Shown piece after piece: positions 1-6,867 of a DNA stretch of 10,988 bases; the stretch's first letter is position 1, and each line of letters opens with the position of its first letter. The translations under genes were made by a program, and so were the position numbers. Under the pieces are notes generated by a model. It did not search any database and was not told where the DNA came from. It saw only the letters and a list, made by a program, of their open reading frames with translations. This DNA comes from an uncultured Prevotellaceae bacterium (GTDB lineage: Bacteria > Bacteroidota > Bacteroidia > Bacteroidales > Bacteroidaceae), in the NCBI GenBank assembly GCA_946539475.1, contig CAMNHM010000090.1:1-10988 (forward strand), read 5' to 3'.

Positions 1-1
1 C

Positions 2-298
2 CACTGCATCACGTTCAACTCGAAGGCCCACCTCGTCGGGCAGTTCCTGCTGCGAACCAATCGCCGCAACGTTCAGATCATGGGCTACGACATGGTGCCC
101 AAGAACGCGGAGTGCGTGCGACAGGGAAGCATCTCCTTCCTCATCGCGCAGCATGCCTACATGCAGGGCTATTCGTGCGTCATCACGCTCTTCGAGGCTA
201 TCGTGCTACGCAAGGAGGTGACGCCCGTCAACTACATGCCGATAGAACTCCTGACAAAGGAGAACATAGATTTCTACAGGCGCATGAACATAGGATAG
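2..298 (+). CDS. LacI-family transcriptional regulator, C-terminal part (5' end outside window)
   Basis: The open frame enters at base 2 and ends at TAG 296-298, giving about 98 residues. The product matches the end of the periplasmic-binding-protein-like effector domain of Bacteroidetes LacI/GalR regulators: an NSKAHLVGQFL stretch, then a strand with IMGYDMVPKN, then ISFLIAQHAYMQGY (the usual 'I-x-F-L-I-x-Q-x-x-x-Q-G-Y' segment), and finally VNYMPIELLTKENIDFY. In this family the protein binds DNA through an N-terminal helix-turn-helix and senses a small ligand, usually a sugar. The DNA-binding domain lies outside the window, so target and ligand cannot be inferred. The gene converges on ribD with 61 bp between the two stop codons. 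A stand-alone sugar-binding protein is the main alternative, but the C-terminal wording is typical of LacI regulators. Confidence 0.85.
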   Translation, partial: HCITFNSKAHLVGQFLLRTNRRNVQIMGYDMVPKNAECVRQGSISFLIAQHAYMQGYSCVITLFEAIVLRKEVTPVNYMPIELLTKENIDFYRRMNIG

Positions 299-359
299 AC
301 ACACGCTTCCGACGACGAAGCGACAAGCATCGGCAAAAAAGACGCTCAGGCAGCTGGTG

Positions 360-1325
360 CTACGGACGACGGTAACAGACCATCAGGGTGTTGCCGTCGT
401 AGTCTTTTCGCTCCACGCCTCCCAGGCGGGCGGGCAGCTGGGGAGCCCGTGTACCTCCGCTGACGGTGATGGGGGCTGTCTCCACCCGAATCTCGTCCCA
501 AAGATCCTGCACGAGGAACGACTCCAGCGTCTTGCGCCCTCCCTCGACGATGAGCGACTGGATGTTGTGGTGATAGAGGCTCTCGAGGTTCAGGGGATGC
601 CGGCGGTCGATGACGAGGCGACGCGGCGACGGCCCCACCCAGTAGCGCACGTTCAGCTGCGGATGCTCGCGCTCGTCGGTGACGCGCCCCACGAGGATGG
701 CGTCCTCCTCAGCGCGCAGCTTGTGGGAGAGCATGCGGGTGTAGTCGTTGGAGATGGCAAGTGCCCGTCCGTTGTCGTCGATGAAGCCATTCGCCGTCTG
801 TGCCCATTTCAGGATGATATAGGGTCGATGCAGGCGATGGAAGGTGAAGAAGCGGCGGTTCAGCCTTCGGCACTCCTCTTCCAGACAGCCCACCGTGACG
901 TCGATGCCCGCCTCGCGCAGTCGGGCCACTCCCCTACCCTGCACCTCGGCAAACTCGTCGATGCAGCCCACGACGACACGACGCACGCCCTTGCTGACGA
1001 TCAGGTCGGCACACGGTGGCGTCTTGCCGTAGTGGGAGCAGGGTTCCAGCGAGACATAGAGCGTCGACAGCCGGAGCAGCGGCTCATCCTCGCGCCGCAC
1101 GGCAGCAAAGGCATTCACCTCGGCGTGTCCTTCGCCACAGCGCACGTGATAGCCCTCGCCGATAATCCGGCCTCCACAGCCCTGGGGCTTCTGGTCGTTG
1201 CCGCCGACGCTATCGTCGGGAGCCACAATGACGGCTCCCACCATTGGGTTGGGCTTCGCGTTCTGTCGCCCGCAGCGAGCCAGTTGCAGGCAGCGGCGCA
1301 TGTAGGTCTCGTCTGTCTCAATCAT
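360..1325 (-). CDS. ribD: Bifunctional riboflavin biosynthesis protein RibD (deaminase/reductase)
   Basis: RibD deaminates the pyrimidine product of GTP cyclohydrolase II and then reduces its ribose side chain, two steps of cytosolic riboflavin synthesis. The 321-residue product starts MIETDETYMRRCLQLA. The deaminase domain (about 1-150) has PNPMVGAVIV (25-34), the zinc/catalytic HAE at 67-69, and EPCSHYGKTPPC (94-105) with zinc ligands C96 and C105. The reductase domain (about 168-321) has PYIILKWAQTANGFID and SLIVEGG (257-263). I chose ATG 1323-1325 because homologues begin here and an A-rich stretch precedes it; the upstream in-frame extension does not resemble RibD. Two oddities stand out. 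About 15 extra residues (roughly 36-50, rich in G, D and Q) lie before the GRIIGEGYH strand. The reductase domain seems to lack some 30-45 residues between RRHPLN (241-246) and the IQSLIVEGG strand. It lies 58 bp downstream of ino1 on the same strand and is probably co-transcribed. Confidence 0.93.
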   Translation of the reverse strand: MIETDETYMRRCLQLARCGRQNAKPNPMVGAVIVAPDDSVGGNDQKPQGCGGRIIGEGYHVRCGEGHAEVNAFAAVRREDEPLLRLSTLYVSLEPCSHYGKTPPCADLIVSKGVRRVVVGCIDEFAEVQGRGVARLREAGIDVTVGCLEEECRRLNRRFFTFHRLHRPYIILKWAQTANGFIDDNGRALAISNDYTRMLSHKLRAEEDAILVGRVTDEREHPQLNVRYWVGPSPRRLVIDRRHPLNLESLYHHNIQSLIVEGGRKTLESFLVQDLWDEIRVETAPITVSGGTRAPQLPARLGGVERKDYDGNTLMVCYRRP

Positions 1326-1351
1326 CTTTTTTATGGTTTCAGAGGTTGAGA

Positions 1352-1372
1352 TGCCCCCCGAGGGGAGGGGCA
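1352..1372 (-). other. GC-rich hairpin between ino1 and ribD
   Basis: The 58-bp ino1-ribD spacer contains TGCCCC (1352-1357) and its exact reverse complement GGGGCA (1367-1372) around a 9-nt C/G-rich loop. No U-tract follows the stem in the direction of transcription (leftward); the nearest U-poor, A-rich stretch is just before the ribD start. It is therefore unlikely to be a full terminator. It could stabilise the ino1 3' end or lower read-through into ribD. Its CCCCTCCC-like composition recalls the arms of the palindromic element near 10282-10387, but it is too short to assign to the same family. Confidence 0.4.
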
Positions 1373-1383
1373 CCTGCCGGTTT

Positions 1384-2703
1384 TTAGTCCATTTCCTCGT
1401 CGGCCTCGTAGCCGCCCATCTCGCGAATGGCATTCTTCAGCATGGTGTGCTGACGGTAGAGGTGGTTGACGGCTTCCTCGCCCTGCGTGTAGTCGTGCAT
1501 GGGGCTCTTCAGGAAGAACGAGAGGAAGCGCTGCGTGCCCCAACGGCCTGCGCGCTGGGCCAAATCGATGAGCAGGCAGAGGTCGAGGCAGACGGGTGCT
1601 GCCAGGATGCTGTCGCGACAGAGGAAGTTGATCTTGATCTGCATCGGATAGCCCATCCAGCCACGAATATCAATATTGTCCCACGACTCTTTGTTGTCGT
1701 TGCGGGGAGGATAGTAGTTGATGCGCACCTTGTGGTAGTAGTCGGAGTAGAGCTCCGGCTGCTCGTCGGCCTTGAGGATGGTCTCCAGCGTCGAGAGCTT
1801 CGACACCTCCTTCGTGTGGAAGTTGGCGGGCTCGTCGAGCACCAGGCCGTCGCGGTTGCCCAGGATGTTGGTCGAGAACCATCCCTCGAGTCCCAGGCAG
1901 CGGGTGCCGATGATGGGTGCGAAGCCGCTCTTGACAAGCGTCTGGCCGGTCTTGAAGTCCTTGCCGGCGATAGGCATGCGCGTCTGCTCGGCAAGCTCCC
2001 ACATGGCGGGAATATCGACGGTGGTGTTAGGAGCTCCCATCACGAACGGGCAGCCTTCCTTCAGGGCAGCGTAGGCATAGCACATCGAAGGAGCGACGTG
2101 GGTGCGGTCGTCGGCTTTCATGGCTGCCTCGAGTGCCTCCAGCGTGTAGTGCACGTCGTTGTCGACAGGGACGTAGATCTCGGTCGAGGCGGCCCAGAGC
2201 ACCACCACCCTGTCGCACTGCTTTTCCTGGCGGAAGCGACGGATGTCGTCGCGCAGCATCTCCACCATCTGCCAACGCGAGGGAATGGCGCCGTCGACGG
2301 TCTTGACATTGTCGCCGTCCAGACGACGGGCGTAGTTCTTGTCGAAGGCAGCCTTCATCGGCACGATCTGCTCCAGCTCGTCGCGCACGGGGTCGATGTC
2401 TTTCCGGGTGAGCACCTCAGCATAGACAGCTGCCTGATAGGCATTCTGGGGATAGACGTCCCAGCAGCCGAAGACAATGTCGTCGAGCTGAGCCAGGGGC
2501 ACGATGTCGGCATACTTCAGATACTTCTTCGCGTCGCCACGTCCCACGCGTACCTTGTCGTACTGCGTCATCGCTCCGATAGGCTTCGTCAGCCCGCGAC
2601 GCGCCATCAGCACGCCAGTCATAAAGGTGGTTGCCACTGCGCCGTTGCCGACGACTAAGATTCCCAATTTGCCGGTTGCCGGCTTCACTTGTAGATTTTC
2701 CAT
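1384..2703 (-). CDS. ino1: myo-Inositol-1-phosphate synthase
   Basis: This NAD-dependent cytosolic enzyme isomerises glucose 6-phosphate to inositol 1(3)-phosphate, the first committed step to inositol. The product is 439 residues, the size expected for bacterial synthases. The Rossmann NAD-binding loop is LGILVVGNGAVATTF (13-27). Further signature segments are VLWAASTEIYVP (168-179), VMGAPNTT (221-228), the catalytic-region GKDFKTGQTLVKS (247-259), GWFSTNILGNRDG (274-286) and MQIKINFLCRDSILAAP (354-370). In Bacteroidetes this activity is known to feed inositol-containing lipids, but no inositol-lipid transferase or phosphatase gene is visible in this window. Transcription probably starts at the -7 box at 2760-2767 and may continue into ribD. 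The family assignment is secure; the metabolic destination is inference. An ATG at 2701-2703 fits the NAD-loop position, and no better start is seen. Confidence 0.95.
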   Translation of the reverse strand: MENLQVKPATGKLGILVVGNGAVATTFMTGVLMARRGLTKPIGAMTQYDKVRVGRGDAKKYLKYADIVPLAQLDDIVFGCWDVYPQNAYQAAVYAEVLTRKDIDPVRDELEQIVPMKAAFDKNYARRLDGDNVKTVDGAIPSRWQMVEMLRDDIRRFRQEKQCDRVVVLWAASTEIYVPVDNDVHYTLEALEAAMKADDRTHVAPSMCYAYAALKEGCPFVMGAPNTTVDIPAMWELAEQTRMPIAGKDFKTGQTLVKSGFAPIIGTRCLGLEGWFSTNILGNRDGLVLDEPANFHTKEVSKLSTLETILKADEQPELYSDYYHKVRINYYPPRNDNKESWDNIDIRGWMGYPMQIKINFLCRDSILAAPVCLDLCLLIDLAQRAGRWGTQRFLSFFLKSPMHDYTQGEEAVNHLYRQHTMLKNAIREMGGYEADEEMD

Positions 2704-2759
2704 TATGAATAGTTTAATTAATATGCTCGATGATCATTACGGCATCCACAATAATGCTG

Positions 2760-2767
2760 CAAAATTA
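2760..2767 (-). promoter_or_regulatory. Bacteroidetes-type promoter -7 box for ino1
   Basis: On the minus strand these bases read TAATTTTG, matching the Bacteroidetes TAnnTTTG consensus. The predicted start lies roughly 50 nt upstream of the ino1 ATG. No good -33 TTTG is seen; an imperfect TTTC lies upstream, closer than the usual spacing. The near-palindrome at 2776-2798 overlaps the region where the -33 contact would be. Confidence 0.6.
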
Positions 2768-2775
2768 AGGAAAAA

Positions 2776-2798
2776 AACGAAGAAACGCTTCTTTCGTT
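2776..2798. repeat. 23-bp interrupted palindrome in the ino1/prmC divergent region
   Basis: AACGAA (2776-2781) is the exact reverse complement of TTCGTT (2793-2798). The 11 bases between continue the symmetry with one wobble and one mismatch. It lies between two divergent promoters and just upstream of the ino1 -7 box, so it is placed like an operator. It could also act as a transcription barrier in either direction, since an A-run lies on its left and a T-rich stretch (2804-2808) on its right. No regulator can be named. Confidence 0.4.
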
Positions 2799-2874
2799 AA
2801 GAGTTTTTATACCTTTAGGACAACTTTTGCGGAGAAAAAAGACGAGAACTTCATATTTAATGAAAATTATTTCG

Positions 2875-2882
2875 TACCTTTG
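2875..2882 (+). promoter_or_regulatory. Bacteroidetes-type promoter -7 box for prmC
   Basis: TACCTTTG matches TAnnTTTG exactly. TTTA at 2856-2859, 19 bp upstream, is a one-mismatch -33 box. The box ends only 8 bp before the prmC ATG (2891), so a start 5-8 nt downstream would give an almost leaderless transcript. A weaker second candidate, TACCTTTA at 2810-2817 with TTTC at 2792-2795 upstream, would give a leader of about 65 nt. Confidence 0.7.
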
Positions 2883-2890
2883 CTCCCACT

Positions 2891-3778
2891 ATGAGCTACG
2901 AAGAACTGTGGAAGCCCCTCGAAGGCCTCTACGGCAGCGGCGAGGCGAAGGCTGTCGTGAGACTGTTGCTCGAAGAGCTGTTCGGGCTGACGCTGACCGA
3001 TATTGTCGGCGGAAGCGTGGAACGGCTGTCGCCGCAGCAGCAGGAGCAGCTATGCTCGCTGTCAGCGCGGCTGCAGCAGGGCGAGCCCGTACAGTATGTG
3101 CTGGGGCGTGCGACGTTCTGCGGAAGGGAGTTTTGCGTCAGCCCCGCCGTGCTGATCCCCCGTCCGGAGACGGAGGAGCTTTGTCGATGGGTGGTCGACG
3201 ACAGCCGAAAGGCAGCCTGCCCGTCGGAAGAGCACGACGGCAGTCGCCCAGCCGCCTTCGCGCCGGAAGTGCTCGACGTAGGAACGGGCAGCGGATGCAT
3301 CGCCTGCACACTGGCTGCCGACATCAACGGCGCCAACGTGACGGCGTGGGACATCTCTGACGCCGCACTGCAGACAGCGACGGGGAATGCCCGCCGCCTC
3401 AACGTCAGGCTCTCCCTGGAGAAGGTCGACGCCCTGTCGCTGCCCACACATCATTCCAGGTGGGACATCATCGTCAGCAACCCGCCATACGTATGCCACA
3501 ACGAGCGAAGCGGCATGCTGCGCAACGTGCTCGACTACGAGCCGCAGCTGGCACTCTTCGTGCCCGACGACGACCCGCTGCTGTTCTATCGCAGCATCAC
3601 CAGCTATGCCTCCCTGGCGCTGCGACCCGGCGGATGCCTCTACTTCGAGATCAATCCGCTCTTTGCCGACCAGACGGCGGCCCTCGTCGGCGGGCAGGGA
3701 TTCAGCGACGTCGTTCTAAAAAACGACCCATACGGAAAACAACGATTCATCAGAGCATGCAAGGAAAAAGAGAAATGA
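2891..3778 (+). CDS. prmC: Release factor glutamine methyltransferase PrmC (HemK)
   Basis: PrmC uses S-adenosylmethionine to methylate the glutamine of the GGQ motif in peptide-chain release factors in the cytosol. The product is 295 residues. An N-terminal helical domain (about 1-75) ends in GEPVQYVLG (64-72). The linker carries LIPRPETEEL (88-97), a PrmC hallmark. SAM-binding motif I is VLDVGTGSGCIA (127-138). The catalytic NPPY motif is at 197-200 and binds the target glutamine. DYEPQLALF (215-223) is also family-typical. The linker after RPETEELCRWVVD is somewhat long and charged (about 104-124), a likely surface loop. The first gene of an operon, it ends in an ATGA overlap with recX (3775-3778), which favours translational coupling. 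Confidence 0.95.
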   Translation: MSYEELWKPLEGLYGSGEAKAVVRLLLEELFGLTLTDIVGGSVERLSPQQQEQLCSLSARLQQGEPVQYVLGRATFCGREFCVSPAVLIPRPETEELCRWVVDDSRKAACPSEEHDGSRPAAFAPEVLDVGTGSGCIACTLAADINGANVTAWDISDAALQTATGNARRLNVRLSLEKVDALSLPTHHSRWDIIVSNPPYVCHNERSGMLRNVLDYEPQLALFVPDDDPLLFYRSITSYASLALRPGGCLYFEINPLFADQTAALVGGQGFSDVVLKNDPYGKQRFIRACKEKEK

Positions 3779-4245
3779 CAGGCCAGCAGGCCTATACGAA
3801 GCTGACCGCCCTCTGCGCCCGCAGCGAGCACTGCCAGCACGAGATGCTGGAGAAGATGCGGCAGTGGGGCGTCAGCGAAGAGGATCAAGCCAGCGTCATG
3901 CAGCGACTCGTCGGCGAGCGATATGTCGACGACGAGCGCTTTGCCCGTGCCTTCGTTGCCGACAAGGTGCGTTACAACAAGTGGGGGCGCCGCAAGGTGG
4001 AGCAAGCACTATGGTTAAAGCATGTCGACAAAGACATCTGCCAGCGGGTGCTCGACGAGGTCGGCGACGAGGAGTATGTCGACATCCTCCGCCCGCTGCT
4101 GCGCCAAAAGCGGCGCCAGACAAAGGCTCAGAGCGAGTACGAGCTGACGGGCAAGCTCATCCGCTTCGCCCTCAGCCGAGGGTTTACGATGGACATCATC
4201 CGGCAATGCATCGAAGTTGAGGATGAAGACGAGTTTTCTGACTAG
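3775..4245 (+). CDS. recX: Regulatory protein RecX
   Basis: RecX-family proteins bind RecA filaments and modulate recombination and strand exchange. The 156-residue product starts at ATG 3775, which overlaps the prmC stop by 4 bp. The central hallmark is YVDDERFARAFVADKV (50-65), followed by KWGRRKVEQAL (69-79). The rest is made of repeated three-helix units, with a second repeat around DKDICQRVLDEV and a third around LTGKLIRFALSRGFTMDII. The length is normal for the family. The acidic C-terminus (VEDEDEFSD) is encoded by bases that also carry the comF start, so the two genes overlap by 23 bp. The genomic pairing with prmC gives no clear functional link; co-transcription is inferred from the overlaps. 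Confidence 0.9.
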   Translation: MTGQQAYTKLTALCARSEHCQHEMLEKMRQWGVSEEDQASVMQRLVGERYVDDERFARAFVADKVRYNKWGRRKVEQALWLKHVDKDICQRVLDEVGDEEYVDILRPLLRQKRRQTKAQSEYELTGKLIRFALSRGFTMDIIRQCIEVEDEDEFSD

Positions 4246-4924
4246 GCTGTTCGACACGGTGTCGCCACGCACCTGCGCCGCTTGCGGACGACGTCTGACG
4301 GTCGACCAGACGTTCCTTTGTACAAGATGCTATCACGACATTCCCTTGACGCATCTTGAAGACCATCCGTACGACAACCCAATGGCACGGCTGTTCTGGG
4401 GAAAGATTCCCATAGAGCGTGCCGCGGCCTATTTCTACTTCTACCCTCACTCTGAGCACGGGAACATCATCTACGACATGAAGTATCGCGGTCGCCCCGA
4501 GATAGCCCAACTACTAGGAGCAATGGCGGCACGGCGATTTGCCGAGAAAGGCTTCTTCGACGGCATCGACGCCATCATTCCCCTGCCTGTCACCAGACGG
4601 CGCTTTTGGCAACGGGGCTACAACCAAAGCGTCGAGATAGCAAGGGGCATCAGCAGCGTGACGGGCATGCCCATCCTCACCGACGCCGTCAGACGGACGA
4701 AATTCACCGTCAGCCAGACCACGATGCACGGTGAGGACCGGCAACGCAACGTAGAGGGCGCGTTCCTGCTGAAGGATCAGCAGCGGCTGGCGGGGCTTCA
4801 CGTACTGCTTGTCGACGACATCATCACCAGCAGTGCCACCACACTCTCCTGCGGACGCGAGCTGGCAAAGGCCCCCGGCGTCAGAATCAGCATCATGTCG
4901 ATGGGGCTGACAAGAGTCGGCTAG
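4223..4924 (+). CDS. comF: ComF-family phosphoribosyltransferase-like protein
   Basis: ComF proteins pair an N-terminal zinc finger with a phosphoribosyltransferase fold. In naturally competent bacteria they help import or process single-stranded DNA in the cytosol; in Bacteroidetes the role is unproven. The 233-residue product has two CxxC pairs (C18/C21 and C33/C36), the conserved MKYRGRPEIAQLLG (86-99), IPLPVTRRRFWQRGYNQ (119-135) and the PRPP-binding motif VLLVDDIITSSAT (194-206). The usual T-T-G in that loop is replaced by T-S-S here. I chose ATG 4223 over the in-frame TTG at 4217, because GTTGAGG just upstream is a plausible ribosome site and ATG is preferred. The gene starts inside recX and ends 5 bp from the end of the convergent esterase gene. 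Confidence 0.9.
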   Translation: MKTSFLTRLFDTVSPRTCAACGRRLTVDQTFLCTRCYHDIPLTHLEDHPYDNPMARLFWGKIPIERAAAYFYFYPHSEHGNIIYDMKYRGRPEIAQLLGAMAARRFAEKGFFDGIDAIIPLPVTRRRFWQRGYNQSVEIARGISSVTGMPILTDAVRRTKFTVSQTTMHGEDRQRNVEGAFLLKDQQRLAGLHVLLVDDIITSSATTLSCGRELAKAPGVRISIMSMGLTRVG

Positions 4925-4929
4925 CATCC

Positions 4930-6765
4930 TCACCTGAGAACCTTCCTGTCGCCCACGATCATCACCCCGTGCTGAGCCAGCGGCTGACGGATGCCCTGCA
5001 GCGACCAGACCTTGCCGGCAGGCTTCTGAAACGGCTTCCCCACAGTTTGCACCGAGAGCGGAGCAGCATCGTCGCCCTTGCCGGTAGGAGCCTGGCTGAA
5101 GCTGCTGATGCAGATACGGTCCAGGCAGGCACCGTCCTCACGACTGGCTATCGACAGGCGGTGCTTGCCGGGCGAGAGCGTAAACACTGGCTTTGCACCA
5201 TCGTCGACATACGATGCGAGGTCGAGCCACTGCCACTGTCCGCTGGTCATGATGCCATTTACTCGGGAGTAGCCCTGATCGTCGATCTTGATGTAGTAGG
5301 AGTCGTCGTCATACGATGCACAGCTCACGCGCGCGAACAGATAATATTCTGCCTCCTGCGTGGTCGTAAACTCGGCCTCGAGGTAGCATCTCTTGTCAGT
5401 AGGCAGCGAAGAATTGTTCACCGTCGTCTCCAGGTATTTTCCGCCAGAGGCGCCCTCGCTGTCGACCACCCGATAGGCAGTGCCCACGGCAGGGTCGACC
5501 ATCTCCTCAGCTTCTATCCACACCTGCTCCGTACCGCTCTTCGGATCGACATATTCAGGATTGTCCGTACGCACGAAGAGGCCCGGGTCGATGCTCCTGC
5601 CCATGTCCTCATACCCCTGAGCATTGGGATGCAGCCAGTCGTTCTGATAGAGGTATTTGCTCTGAAGGGCCAGCGTGTCGGCAGGGTCGCGCATCAGAAG
5701 GTCGAAGTCAATGACTCCGTCGACCACGCCGCCCGTGCGTATCCAGTCGTTCAGCTTCTTCCGCCCTGCCTCGTGATCGGCTGAGAAGTAGTTGTTGTTC
5801 TTGAAAGGGGTGATCGTGGCACCATACACCCAGATACCCAGGCGATGGGCCTCGCTGACCATATTCTTATACGCCGCAATGATGTTGTTGGCCGTCTGAA
5901 CGCCACTGCGAGCCGACCCAAGGTCGTTGACGCCCTCGAACAGGATGATGTACTTCACGCCAGCCTGCTGCAGACAGTCGCGGTCGAAACGGCTCACAGC
6001 CGTCGGTCCCAGGCCGCCAGCCAGCACGCAGTTGCCGCCGATGCCAAGGTTCAGCACGCCGACGTCCTTCGTGCGCTCGTCCTCGAGCAGCGAGCGCGAG
6101 AGGACGTCAGCCCAACGGTTCTGCTCGTTCGTCGTACTGCCGCGCCCGTCGGTGATGGAATTGCCCAGGATGGCCACTGCCCTGGAGGCATCGCCGACGA
6201 GCACATCGATACCACAAATGGTGTACCAGTGCTCGGTGGTGGCGGCATTGGCGAAGTCGCTGGTGTTGCCTGCCACGAGATACGACGTCGTGCGGCTGCC
6301 CGGATGCCCCGTCACGCTGCTATTGCTACAACTGCCGTAGTGGATGGTGATGGCAACATTCTGGCGCGGAGTCAAGCTGAAGGCGACGGCATCCGACGTC
6401 ACCATCGCGCCTGCTGCCAGCGTCACGCTACGACTGCCGCCAAAGGTGACAGCCGTCGTCGTCGACTCGTCGATAGCGCTGCTGCTGCCGCTACTCTTGG
6501 CCAAGGCAATCTCTACGCCCCTCACCTCGGTGGAGCTCGTGCTGTACTCGTTCGACAGCTTCAGACGGAGCGTCTCACCACCTATCGACACCTGCACGAT
6601 CTGACGCAGGCTGTTGCCCGACAGGCGGGGCTGAGGAGGAAGGTTGTGCTGCTCAACCAGCTGCTGGGCGGTGGTCCACGTGCCCACCCACTTGTCGGCC
6701 TTTGCCGACACCACTACTGCCATCAGCGACAAAAGCATAACGGCATTTCTAGCATACGATTTCAT
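4930..6765 (-). CDS. Secreted XynE-like GDSL/SGNH esterase with C-terminal CBM-like domain
   Basis: This 611-residue secreted protein is a probable carbohydrate or aryl esterase that removes acyl groups from plant or host glycans; the exact substrate is unknown. A signal peptide spans about 1-23 (MLLSLMAVVVSAKA, then D). A beta-rich N-terminal domain follows (about 25-190), containing WVGTWTTAQQLVE. The SGNH hydrolase core is about 195-395: block I GNSITDG (201-207, nucleophile S203), block II GIGGN (241-245), block III GVND (278-281) and block V DWLHP (376-380, with D376 and H379 completing the triad). WIEAEE (416-421) opens a CBM6/35-like beta-sandwich (to about 557). The last 28 residues (VWSLQGIRQ...GVMIVGDRKVL) resemble the short conserved tails of secreted Prevotella proteins. 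The arrangement recalls Prevotella bryantii XynE. It stands alone on the opposite strand, between two housekeeping operons. Confidence 0.9.
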   Translation of the reverse strand: MKSYARNAVMLLSLMAVVVSAKADKWVGTWTTAQQLVEQHNLPPQPRLSGNSLRQIVQVSIGGETLRLKLSNEYSTSSTEVRGVEIALAKSSGSSSAIDESTTTAVTFGGSRSVTLAAGAMVTSDAVAFSLTPRQNVAITIHYGSCSNSSVTGHPGSRTTSYLVAGNTSDFANAATTEHWYTICGIDVLVGDASRAVAILGNSITDGRGSTTNEQNRWADVLSRSLLEDERTKDVGVLNLGIGGNCVLAGGLGPTAVSRFDRDCLQQAGVKYIILFEGVNDLGSARSGVQTANNIIAAYKNMVSEAHRLGIWVYGATITPFKNNNYFSADHEAGRKKLNDWIRTGGVVDGVIDFDLLMRDPADTLALQSKYLYQNDWLHPNAQGYEDMGRSIDPGLFVRTDNPEYVDPKSGTEQVWIEAEEMVDPAVGTAYRVVDSEGASGGKYLETTVNNSSLPTDKRCYLEAEFTTTQEAEYYLFARVSCASYDDDSYYIKIDDQGYSRVNGIMTSGQWQWLDLASYVDDGAKPVFTLSPGKHRLSIASREDGACLDRICISSFSQAPTGKGDDAAPLSVQTVGKPFQKPAGKVWSLQGIRQPLAQHGVMIVGDRKVLR

Positions 6766-6809
6766 ACCTAACTACTGACTTTAATTGATCCAATATGAAA
6801 AATATGGCA

Positions 6810-6817
6810 CAAAGATA
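6810..6817 (-). promoter_or_regulatory. Bacteroidetes-type promoter -7 box for the esterase gene
   Basis: On the minus strand these bases read TATCTTTG, an exact TAnnTTTG match, 44 bp upstream of the esterase ATG (6763-6765). No convincing -33 TTTG is present. The box lies 22 bp from the oppositely oriented pyrE box, so polymerase footprints for the two promoters would overlap. Confidence 0.65.
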
Positions 6818-6839
6818 CAACATTTCGTCGGATTTTTCG

Positions 6840-6847
6840 TACCTTTG
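6840..6847 (+). promoter_or_regulatory. Bacteroidetes-type promoter -7 box for pyrE
   Basis: TACCTTTG is an exact TAnnTTTG match. TTTCG at 6823-6827 is a near -33 element, slightly close at 17 bp. The pyrE ATG is 20 bp beyond the box, giving a short A/T-rich leader of about 12-15 nt without a Shine-Dalgarno site. Confidence 0.75.
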
Positions 6848-6867
6848 CACAAAATTTTTTTATCAAC

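Noticed and set aside
304..322. Possible terminator hairpin CGCTTC/GAAGCG between the LacI-family gene and ribD
   Set aside because: It has only a 6-bp stem and no T-run on either side, so it is too weak to call.
1326..1433. Upstream in-frame extension of ribD into the ino1 3' end
   Set aside because: The extra 36 residues do not resemble RibD and would overlap ino1; ATG 1323-1325 gives the normal N-terminus.
357..2658. Long rightward reading frames opposite ribD and ino1 (357-1349 and 1333-2658)
   Set aside because: They lie antisense to genes with clear family motifs, show no recognisable domains, and are expected in GC-rich DNA with G/C third codon positions.
4217..4222. TTG start for comF two codons upstream
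   Set aside because: The ATG at 4223 is only two codons later, is a better start, and the GAGG just before it suits ribosome binding.
4969..6771. Rightward reading frames opposite the esterase gene (4969-5784 and 5845-6771)
   Set aside because: They are antisense shadows of a well-supported SGNH hydrolase, with compositionally biased products and no family resemblance.
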